In this document: piece after piece, positions 57,559-64,000 of the stretch
How positions within the stretch are numbered: position 1 is the first letter of the stretch
Layout of the letters: every line of letters begins with the position of its first letter
Assembly (NCBI RefSeq): GCF_008634025.1
Contig: NZ_PDCM01000001.1
Coordinates: 62,001-126,000 of the forward strand
Direction of reading: 5' to 3'
Length of the DNA stretch: 64,000 nucleotides
Origin: Streptomyces albofaciens JCM 4342
GTDB taxonomy: Bacteria > Actinomycetota > Actinomycetes > Streptomycetales > Streptomycetaceae
Notes under the pieces: model-generated
The model's input: the letters and a program-made list of their open reading frames with translations, nothing else
What the model was told of the DNA's origin: nothing
Databases searched by the model: none
Made by a program: the position numbers and the translations under genes

Positions 57559-59339
57559 GCGGGCAGGAGCAGGGGCAGACGGGCCTGGAAGGCGCGCGGG
57601 AGCGCTGGGTCCGTACGGGCGGGGTCGAGCTGTGCGTCGCCGAGCTGGGCGACGCCGCGCACCCCACGGTGGTGCTGGTGCACGGCTATCCGGACAGCAA
57701 GGAGGTGTGGTCCGAGGTGGCCCGCGGCCTGGCCGACCGCTTCCACGTGGTGCTGTACGACGTACGCGGCTGCGGCCGGTCCAGTGCGCCCAAGCCGCTG
57801 CGCGGCGGCTTCACCCTGGAGAAGCTGACCGACGACTTCCTGGCGGTCGCGGACGCGGTCAGCCCGGACCGGCCGGTCCATGTGGTCGGCCACGACTGGG
57901 GTTCGGTGCAGGCGTGGGAGTTCGCGACGGTCCGGCGCACGGAGGGCCGGATCGCCTCCTTCACCTCGATGTCCGGCCCGTCGCTGGACCACTTCGGCCA
58001 CTGGATCAAGAAGCGCGCGTCCCGGCCCACCCCCCGCCGCGCCGCCCAACTCCTCAGCCAGGGCGTCAAGTCGTGGTACGTCTACATGCTGCACACCCCG
58101 GTCCTGCCGGAGCTGGCCTGGAAGGGCCCGCTCGGCAAGCGCTGGCCGAAGATCCTTCAGCGGGTGGAGAAGGTGCCCCCGGGCGCGTACCCGACACCGT
58201 CCCTGCCCACGGACGCCGCGCACGGCGCCTGGCTCTACCGCGACAACGTCCGGGCCCGGCTGCGCCGCCCGCGCGCCGACGCCTACGCCCACTGCCCGGT
58301 CCAGCTGATCACGCCCACCGGCGACGCCTTCCTGTCCCAGCGGCTCTACGACGACCTCGACCACTGGGCGCCCCATCTGGTGCGGCGCACCCTCCCGGCC
58401 AAGCACTGGGTGCCGCGCACCAGGCCGCAGCAATTGGTCGCCTGGATCGTCGAGTTCGTGACGGCGAAGGAGGAGGGTGACCCGGCCAAGGAGGTCGTCG
58501 CCTCCGGCCCGTACGCCGACCGGTTCGGCGGGCAGCTGGTGCTGATCACCGGCGCGGCCGGCGGTATCGGGCGGGCCACCGCCTTCGCCTTCGCCGAGGC
58601 CGGCGCGCGCGTCATAGCCGTGGACCGGGATGCCGAGGGGGCGGCCCGTACCGCCGACCTGGCACGGCTGGTCGGCGCCCCGCAGGCGTGGGCCGAGACG
58701 GTGGACGTGTCGGACGAGGCCGCCATGGAGAAGCTGGCCGCCAAGGTCGCCGCCGAGTACGGCACCGTCGACGTGCTGGTCAACAACGCCGGCATCGCCG
58801 TGTCCGGCCCCTTCCTCAGCACCACCACCGAGGACTGGAGGCAGGTCCTGGACGTCAACCTGTGGGGCGTCATCCACGGCTGCCGCCTCTTCGGCAAGCA
58901 GATGGCGGAGCGCGGCCAGGGCGGCCACATCGTCAACACGGCCTCGGCCGCCGCCTTCCAGCCGTCCCGCATCCTGTCCGCCTACGGTGCCTCGAAGGCG
59001 GCGGTGCTCATGCTCAGCGAGTGCCTGCGCGCCGAGCTGGCCGGCCAGGGCATCGGCGTCACCGCCGTCTGCCCCGGCATCGTCAACACGAACATCACCT
59101 CGACGGCCCGCTTCACCGGCGTCTCCGCGGACGAGGAGAAGCGCCGCCAGGCCAAGGTGTCCCGGATGTACGGGCTGCGCAACTACCCGCCGGAGAAGGT
59201 CGCCTCGGCGATCCTGCGGGCCGTGGCACGCAACGAGGCGGTGGTGCCCGTCACGCCCGAGGCCCGCGGCGCCCACCTGATGTCCCGCATCGCCCCGCGC
59301 GCCCTGCGTGCCCTCGCCCGCGTCGAGCCGCCGATGTAG
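57555..59339 (+). CDS. Alpha/beta-hydrolase-SDR fusion (EphD-like)
   Basis: This 594-residue protein joins an epoxide-hydrolase-like alpha/beta hydrolase (about 1-310) to a short-chain dehydrogenase (about 325-594). The hydrolase has LVHGYPDSKEVW, the nucleophile motif VVGHDWGSVQAW with aspartate, and catalytic histidine in KHWVPR. The SDR half has LITGAAGGIGRATAF, LVNNAGIAVSG and SAYGASKAAVL with Tyr-x3-Lys. The architecture and length match mycobacterial EphD (Rv2214c), which acts in the processing of mycolic-acid precursors. Streptomyces lacks mycolates, so the substrate here must differ, perhaps an epoxy or hydroxy lipid. The GTG start overlaps the M24 gene. Confidence 0.92.
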   Translation: MSGQEQGQTGLEGARERWVRTGGVELCVAELGDAAHPTVVLVHGYPDSKEVWSEVARGLADRFHVVLYDVRGCGRSSAPKPLRGGFTLEKLTDDFLAVADAVSPDRPVHVVGHDWGSVQAWEFATVRRTEGRIASFTSMSGPSLDHFGHWIKKRASRPTPRRAAQLLSQGVKSWYVYMLHTPVLPELAWKGPLGKRWPKILQRVEKVPPGAYPTPSLPTDAAHGAWLYRDNVRARLRRPRADAYAHCPVQLITPTGDAFLSQRLYDDLDHWAPHLVRRTLPAKHWVPRTRPQQLVAWIVEFVTAKEEGDPAKEVVASGPYADRFGGQLVLITGAAGGIGRATAFAFAEAGARVIAVDRDAEGAARTADLARLVGAPQAWAETVDVSDEAAMEKLAAKVAAEYGTVDVLVNNAGIAVSGPFLSTTTEDWRQVLDVNLWGVIHGCRLFGKQMAERGQGGHIVNTASAAAFQPSRILSAYGASKAAVLMLSECLRAELAGQGIGVTAVCPGIVNTNITSTARFTGVSADEEKRRQAKVSRMYGLRNYPPEKVASAILRAVARNEAVVPVTPEARGAHLMSRIAPRALRALARVEPPM

Positions 59340-59429
59340 GGCCCGCTCGTCACGGTGCCGGCAGGCCGGGGCGCGCACCGCCGCGCCGCCCCGGCGCCCT
59401 CCCTCACGACCCACGTCAGGAGCCCCAGC

Positions 59430-60353
59430 GTGACCACGACCCCCGAAGGACCGGCGGAACACCACACGATCACGCCCCGCCGCGTCTCGTTCGACTGGCG
59501 CGACACCCCGCTGCACTGGATACCGGACGAGCCCACCGCCACCCACGTCATCAACGTGCTGCACCTGCTGCTGCCCGCGGGCGAGCGGTGGTTCGTCAAG
59601 GTCTTCAAGGAAGCGCTGCCACTGGTCCGCGACCCCGCGCTGCTGAAGGACGTGAAGGGCTTCATGGGTCAGGAGGCCACCCACAGCGTCCAGCATGCCC
59701 ACGTCCTGGAGCACCTCGCCCACCAGGGCCTGGACACCGCTCCGTACACCAAGCACGTCGACTTCCTCTTCGAGTACCTCCTCGGTGAACGCCCCCCGTT
59801 CGCGGCACCCATATCCACCCAGGAGTGGCTGCGCTTCCGGCTCTCCCTCATAGCCGCCATCGAGCAGTTCACGGCCGTCCTCGGCGACTGGGTGCTGCAC
59901 GCCGACGGCCTGGACCGGGCCCGCCCCGACCCGGTCATGCTCGACCTGCTGCGCTGGCACGGCGCGGAGGAGGTCGAGCACCGCGCGGTGGCCTTCGACA
60001 TGTACGAGCACACGGGCGGCGAGGGCCTGCCCCGCTACGCCCGCCGCGTCCTGGGGATGGCCGTCACCGCCCCGGTGCTCCTGTACCTGTGGGCCTGGGG
60101 CGCGGCCTACCTCCTCCGGCACGACCCACAACTGGCCGGCCGCCTGCGCTACTCCCTGCGCGAGCACAACAAGGCCGTACGGAAACAGCTCCTGCCGACC
60201 TGGCGCGAGCTGGGCGCCGCCGTACCGCGCTACCTGAAGCGGTCGTACCATCCCTCGCAGGAAGGGTCGCTGCGCACGGCCGTCGCATATCTGGCGTCCT
60301 CACCCGCAGCCCGCGCCGCGGCGGGCGCGGTGGGCCGCGCGGCCATCTCGTAA
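59430..60353 (+). CDS. Predicted metal-dependent hydrolase (PF10118, di-iron-like)
   Basis: The 307-residue protein has PRRVSFDWRDTPLHWIPDEPTATHVINVLHLLLPAGERWFVKVFKEAL, typical of the PF10118 family. GQEATHSVQHAHVLEHL and WHGAEEVEHRAVAFDMYEH contain Glu-x2-His pairs that resemble a di-iron helical-bundle site. One hydrophobic helix pair (GMAVTAPVLLYLWAWGAAYLL) suggests membrane contact. The GTG at 59430 follows CAGGAG with normal spacing. It is 90 bp after the EphD-like gene and 12 bp before the MerR-like gene. A lipid-modifying oxygenase or hydrolase role is plausible but not proven. Confidence 0.88.
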   Translation: MTTTPEGPAEHHTITPRRVSFDWRDTPLHWIPDEPTATHVINVLHLLLPAGERWFVKVFKEALPLVRDPALLKDVKGFMGQEATHSVQHAHVLEHLAHQGLDTAPYTKHVDFLFEYLLGERPPFAAPISTQEWLRFRLSLIAAIEQFTAVLGDWVLHADGLDRARPDPVMLDLLRWHGAEEVEHRAVAFDMYEHTGGEGLPRYARRVLGMAVTAPVLLYLWAWGAAYLLRHDPQLAGRLRYSLREHNKAVRKQLLPTWRELGAAVPRYLKRSYHPSQEGSLRTAVAYLASSPAARAAAGAVGRAAIS

Positions 60354-60364
60354 GGAGCACCGCA

Positions 60365-61456
60365 TTGACCGACCAGCCGCCGCCGGCCGAGTACCGCATC
60401 GAGGACCTGGCCCACATCAGCGGCACCTCGGTCCGCACGATCCGCGCCTACCAGGACCGCGGCCTCCTCCCCAGGCCGGAGCGCCGCGGCCGGGCCAACG
60501 TCTACGGCGACGAGCATCTGGAACGGCTGCGCCGCATCGCCGACCTGCTCGACCGCGGCTACACCCTCGCCAGCATCAAGGAACTCCTCGAAGCCTGGGA
60601 CACCGGACGCGGCCTCGGCGGCGTCCTGGGACTGGTCGCCGAGATCGACGGCCCCTGGAGCGACGAGGAGGCGGCCCGCATCACACGCGCCGAGCTGGAC
60701 GCGGCGTTCGGCGGCACGCCGGACGATGCGGCCCTGGCGGACGCCGTCGAACTGGGCGTGCTGGAGCGCCTCCCCGGCAACGACGACACTTTCCGCGTCC
60801 CCAGCCCCCAGGAACTGGCCGTCGCGGCCGAGCTGCACTCCGCGGGCGTCCCGCTCACCGCCATCTCCGGTCACCTGCGGGAACTGCGTGGCCAGGTCGA
60901 ACACATCGCGGCCCGCTTCCTGGACTTCACCACCGAGTACGTCTTCCACCCCTACCTGGACCACCAGCCCACCGACGCCGAAGCCACCGAGGCCGCCGAC
61001 CTCGTACGCCGCCTCCGCCCTCTGGCCCAGCAGACCGTCGACGCCGAACTGGCCCGCGCCATGCGCACCTTGGCCACCCGGTACATCCATCACCACCTCG
61101 GCGATTTGAGTGGTCGGGGGGTGGGGGGTGATATCGAGGTCGGGGGCAGGCCCACCGCCGACGTCCGGCCCACCGCCGACGTCCGGCCCACCGCCGAGGG
61201 CCGGCCCGCCATCGGGAGTCGGCCCGCCATCGAGGACCAACCCGCCACCGATGAGCGGCCCACCACCGAGGTCGGCACCGGTACGCAGGCGGGCTCCGAG
61301 CCGATCGTGGTCGCGCTCCCCGCCGACACCGTCCGAGCCGTACGTGACCTGGTCGGCCGGGAGAACGCGGCGGCCTTCATCGCCGCGGCCGCCCAACGCG
61401 AGGTCCACGCCCGTGTCATGGACGATCTAGCCGCCCGCCGTACCCCACCCGGCTGA
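60365..61456 (+). CDS. MerR-like transcription regulator with repetitive linker
   Basis: The 363-residue protein starts EYRIEDLAHISGTSVRTIRAYQDRGLLPRPERRGRANVYGDEHLERLRRIADLL, a MerR helix-turn-helix, and then a helical effector domain (VAAELHSAGVPLTAISGHLRELRGQVEHIAARFLDF). From about 255 to 310 a tandem linker reads RPTADVRPTADVRPTAEGRPA, followed by VVALPADTVRAVRDLVG and FIAAAAQREVHARVMDD at the end. AAGGAG at 60352-60357 sets the TTG start. As last gene of the M24-EphD-PF10118 operon, it is probably a local regulator. It overlaps the convergent gene by 30 bp. Confidence 0.9.
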   Translation: MTDQPPPAEYRIEDLAHISGTSVRTIRAYQDRGLLPRPERRGRANVYGDEHLERLRRIADLLDRGYTLASIKELLEAWDTGRGLGGVLGLVAEIDGPWSDEEAARITRAELDAAFGGTPDDAALADAVELGVLERLPGNDDTFRVPSPQELAVAAELHSAGVPLTAISGHLRELRGQVEHIAARFLDFTTEYVFHPYLDHQPTDAEATEAADLVRRLRPLAQQTVDAELARAMRTLATRYIHHHLGDLSGRGVGGDIEVGGRPTADVRPTADVRPTAEGRPAIGSRPAIEDQPATDERPTTEVGTGTQAGSEPIVVALPADTVRAVRDLVGRENAAAFIAAAAQREVHARVMDDLAARRTPPG

Positions 61457-62050
61457 CCGTACGGCCCCGGCCTGCCCCGTGGGGACGAGCCGTCCCAGCG
61501 GTGCGAGGGCCAGGAGAAACAGCAGGGCGGCCACGGGCAACAGGTCGAGCGTGGCGGTCATGGCCACCGTGCCCACCACGACGGCCAACGGCCGCCACGC
61601 ACTGATCACCCGCAGGGCGGCCAACTGACCGAGGAGCAGGAGCAGACCGACGTAGAACAGCACCGGGACCACCGTGTAGACGGCGGGCATCACCCCGGGC
61701 ACCCCCTGAATCCTGGCGAACAGCTCCCTCATGGCCTCGTGATCCGCCGAGACGTACGCGACGAGCAGGTCGATGCCCGCCTGCACCGCCACGGCCGCCA
61801 CCCCGACCAGCCCCAACGCCGTCAGCCCGGTGCCCACCGCCCGCTGCGTGCCACCCTGCCGCACCGCCAGGCGCCGCAAGCCCAGCAGCACGGGAACGAA
61901 GAGCAGGACCCCCGCCAGCAGGAAGAGGTGCCCGACCGACCAGGCGAGTCCCGGCCCCCGTTCCGTGTCCACCAACCGGATCAGCCCGTACGCCGCCATG
62001 CACCCCGGTCCGGCGATGAACGCCGACCGCCCCCACGTCGTAGTTGTCAT
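61427..62050 (-). CDS. Integral membrane protein, 207 aa, six or so segments
   Basis: Hydrophobic segments include AFIAGPGCMAAYGLIRLV, LAWSVGHLFLLAGVLLFVPVLLGL, VGTGLTALGLVGVAAVAVQAGIDLLVAYV, AVYTVVPVLFYVGLLLLLGQLAAL, VISAWRPLAVVVGTVAM and LLPVAALLFLLALAPLG. A loop with ADHEAMRELFARIQGVPGVM separates the middle helices. I do not recognise a named family; it resembles small DUF-type actinobacterial membrane proteins. The ATG at 62050 gives the short N terminus MTTTTWGRSAF. It is convergent with the MerR-like gene and overlaps it by 30 bp. The region 62051-62273 has no visible gene. Confidence 0.75.
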   Translation of the reverse strand: MTTTTWGRSAFIAGPGCMAAYGLIRLVDTERGPGLAWSVGHLFLLAGVLLFVPVLLGLRRLAVRQGGTQRAVGTGLTALGLVGVAAVAVQAGIDLLVAYVSADHEAMRELFARIQGVPGVMPAVYTVVPVLFYVGLLLLLGQLAALRVISAWRPLAVVVGTVAMTATLDLLPVAALLFLLALAPLGRLVPTGQAGAVRSAGWGTAGG

Positions 62051-62273
62051 GCACCGAGCTTCGGCGATCAACGACCACCCCAGCCTCCGGGAACCCCCGG
62101 ACACACCCCTGAGCAACCCCCGACGCTTCCCGGGCACCGGCCGATGACTCCCCCGACTCCGGTCGATCCCCCTCCCGCTCTTGCCGATGCCTCTCTCCGA
62201 CTGCTCTGGCCAAAGCTTCCCCGGCGTCTGACCGACGCTTCCAGCGGCCCCGGGGCACCGCTCGGCCGGCGGT

Positions 62274-62621
62274 TCAGTCGAGCTTCATGTCACCGAAGAC
62301 AACCTTGCTGTTCCAGTTCCCTCCTCCCCAGTTGTGGGCGGCGGTGGACGGTGCGGACTGCTTCCGATCAATGCGCGCGCTGTCAGCATGCGTGCCACCC
62401 ACATGCTTGCCACCCACGTGCTTCCAGTCATCGGGGGCTCCGACGCCCCGGCCGTGGCGCCCAGGGTGGCCAACGTGCCCCACCGTGACCGGGTGGCCAA
62501 GAGGGACGACGTGACTGATCTTGCCGTCCCGGCTGTCGGCGGTAGCCGTACCGGCGGTGCACAGGACCGCCGTGGCGGCCACGGTGAGTGCCCCGACCAC
62601 GGCACCGATGGCTGCGCGCAT
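62274..62621 (-). CDS. Small secreted His/Gly-rich protein, 115 aa
   Basis: A clear signal peptide (RAAIGAVVGALTVAATAVLCTAGTATADS) precedes a mature region of about 85 residues rich in histidine and glycine: VGHVGHPGRHGRGVG, then KHVGGKHVGGTH, then HNWGGGNWNSKVVFGD. The HVGG/KHVGG units repeat and could bind metal. I do not recognise a family. The ATG at 62621 follows GAGGGGAGAAG. It lies between the membrane protein and the carotenoid oxygenase and is probably transcribed alone. The function is unknown. Confidence 0.7.
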   Translation of the reverse strand: MRAAIGAVVGALTVAATAVLCTAGTATADSRDGKISHVVPLGHPVTVGHVGHPGRHGRGVGAPDDWKHVGGKHVGGTHADSARIDRKQSAPSTAAHNWGGGNWNSKVVFGDMKLD

Positions 62622-62740
62622 GAGACTTCTCCCCTCGTCAGGAGCCGTCCGGAGTGGACACCCTCATCCGATACCGGCGCGCCCCCGACCGCCATTCGGT
62701 CGCGTGCACTCGGGGGACCGGGGGCGGGCCTGCTCAACCG

Positions 62741-64000
62741 CTACTGGACAGGCTCCGGGTCCGGGAGCCAGTTCCCGTGGAAGCCGTGGGGCACCCGCCG
62801 GGGCAGGTGGACCGTGGCCACCGGGTCCTTGGATATGTCCTCCGCATCGAGGATGACCAGATCGCTGGTGTCCGTGGCGGCGTCGTAGACGTACGTGAGC
62901 AGCCACCCCGGTCCGTCGGGCCGGTCGTCCGCCGGGGCGAAGGACGCCTCGTCCGGTGCGCGGCCGGGGCCGAAGTCGTGCCGGGTGCTGGTGCCGGCGT
63001 GCAGGTCGTAGCGGATCAGCGCGCCCGGCAGCGGGCCGGAACCGGGCCCGCCGGACCGCGTGATGTGTCCGAACCGGGCGTTCAGCCCCGCCATGCGGTC
63101 GTCGATGCGCGGGAACTCGCCCGACTGGTCGTCCAGCTGTTCCTCGGTGACCGTCCCCGAGGCCAGGTCGATGGTCCACCGCCACAGGGTGGACAACGAC
63201 TTGAACTCGAACGTCGGATAGCGGGACACATGGAGCACGATGCGTCCCTGCGCGTCGTCGAACGCGTTGAGCGAGTGGAACACGTAGCAGGGATCTATGG
63301 GGAACCAGCGGACCTGGCCGTACGGGTCATCGCGCCGCAGGACGCCGAGCCGGGCCCCGTACTCCGGGTCCCACACGAACGGCATGCCGGGCGACCGGTG
63401 GTCGAAGACCATCGGGAGGTCCATGAAGACCACATGCTCCGCCGTCAGGTGGAAGTCGTGCATCATCGTCGGCGCCGGAACCTCGATGGGGCGGCTCACC
63501 GCCAACGTTCCGTCGGCATCGGCCCGGTGATAGGTCAGGTAGGGCGCGGCCGTGGTGGCGTAGCCGAAGAAGTGCAGTTCGCCCGTGGTCGGGCAGGTCT
63601 TCGGATGCGCGGTCATGGCGGTGGTCAGCCGACCGCCGAAGTCGTACGGACCGACGGTCTCCAGCTCATGCCCCGGACGGCAGTCGATCTCGTACGGGAA
63701 GGACGACTCGACCAGGGCGAAGGTGCGGCCGGCGTGCCGGACCACGTGGGTGTTGGCGACCCCGGCGGCCAGGCCGTGACCCCCTCGCTCGTCACCGACA
63801 CGTATGCCGTCGGTGAAGGTCACCGTGCGGACCCAGCGGTTGCGGTACGAGACGGCCTTGCCGCCTTCCAGTCGGACGCCGTGGACCATGCCGTCGCCGA
63901 AGAACCAGTGCGCCGACGCGGCGTCCCGTGGGTTGGGGCCGTTGCGGAGGTACCAGCCCGTCAGCTCGGGCGGCACCGCTCCGGTGACGGGCAGTTCGTA
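62741..64000 (-). CDS. Carotenoid oxygenase family protein (5' end outside window)
   Basis: The visible part is about 419 residues and runs off the right edge; the start is missing. It contains GWYLRNGPNPRDAASAHWFFGDGMVHGVRLEGG, the usual N-terminal block, and the four iron-binding histidines: TAHPKTCP, MMHDFHLTAEH, CYVFHSLNAFDD and HGFHGNWLPDP at the end. These seven-bladed propeller enzymes cleave the polyene chain of carotenoids, apocarotenoids or stilbenes with Fe(II) and O2. No carotenoid synthesis genes are in the window. The stop is at 62741. Identity beyond the family cannot be given. Confidence 0.92.
   Translation of the reverse strand, partial: YELPVTGAVPPELTGWYLRNGPNPRDAASAHWFFGDGMVHGVRLEGGKAVSYRNRWVRTVTFTDGIRVGDERGGHGLAAGVANTHVVRHAGRTFALVESSFPYEIDCRPGHELETVGPYDFGGRLTTAMTAHPKTCPTTGELHFFGYATTAAPYLTYHRADADGTLAVSRPIEVPAPTMMHDFHLTAEHVVFMDLPMVFDHRSPGMPFVWDPEYGARLGVLRRDDPYGQVRWFPIDPCYVFHSLNAFDDAQGRIVLHVSRYPTFEFKSLSTLWRWTIDLASGTVTEEQLDDQSGEFPRIDDRMAGLNARFGHITRSGGPGSGPLPGALIRYDLHAGTSTRHDFGPGRAPDEASFAPADDRPDGPGWLLTYVYDAATDTSDLVILDAEDISKDPVATVHLPRRVPHGFHGNWLPDPEPVQ

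Noticed and set aside
57213..60251. Open frame of 1012 codons on the minus strand
   Set aside because: It is antisense to the M24, EphD-like and PF10118 genes, all of which have clear motifs. Long antisense frames are expected at this GC content.

Overview
The window is very GC-rich, with dense gene packing, many GTG starts, ATGA/GTGA stop-start overlaps and typical actinobacterial families: a SigE-type sigma factor, XRE/DUF397 pairs, a DUF5926 protein, SAV_915 and PP2C/SpoIIE regulators. It is almost certainly a Streptomyces chromosome. The order copper genes, EfeB/DyP peroxidase, pheA, serS, HAD hydrolase matches the gene order I know from the core of Streptomyces chromosomes. The first 8 kb look accessory. 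No integrase, transposase or CRISPR array was seen.

1-8.5 kb: a JmjC-type cupin cut by the window edge, a small unknown gene, and a fatty-acyl-CoA ligase that loses homology abruptly at about position 950, which marks a recombination junction. Next come an orphan lasso-peptide precursor without its usual enzymes, a regulator set (RsbW-like ATPase, XRE/DUF5753, DUF397), and a complete graspetide (omega-ester peptide) operon tgmABC. A MOSC protein follows. 8.5-23 kb: a sigma factor, a DUF1906 secreted protein, a ChsH1/ChsH2/Ltp2-like hydratase-aldolase operon, two primase-polymerase-like proteins, tRNA-Ser(UGA), an HtrA protease, a glycerophosphodiesterase, another RsbW-like ATPase and a DUF5926 protein.

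23-40 kb: a SpoIIE-type phosphatase with a changed metal-site motif, an aminopeptidase P, a TetR regulator with a perfect operator-like palindrome over its start, and a third RsbW-like ATPase. A five-gene copper-trafficking operon follows (YcnI, Sco, PCuAC, CopC-CopD, DyP peroxidase). pheA comes next, then a roughly 1 kb intergenic region with a cluster of DnaA boxes, then serS and a HAD phosphatase.

40-64 kb: an antirepressor-like gene carries the same perfect palindrome in its leader and inside its coding sequence. After it come a rhomboid-like protein, a double AsnC regulator, an MFS exporter, MerR, a SAV_915-lysA pair with a large repetitive N-terminal extension on LysA, and a FadR-type regulator behind an 8-bp tandem array. 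These are followed by a second MFS protein, an MltG-like protein, a VOC protein and a four-gene double ABC transporter operon. The last block is an operon of an M24 protein, an EphD-like alpha/beta hydrolase-SDR fusion, a PF10118 protein and a MerR-like regulator. The window ends in a carotenoid oxygenase. Short tandem repeats recur both between genes and in frame inside linkers.
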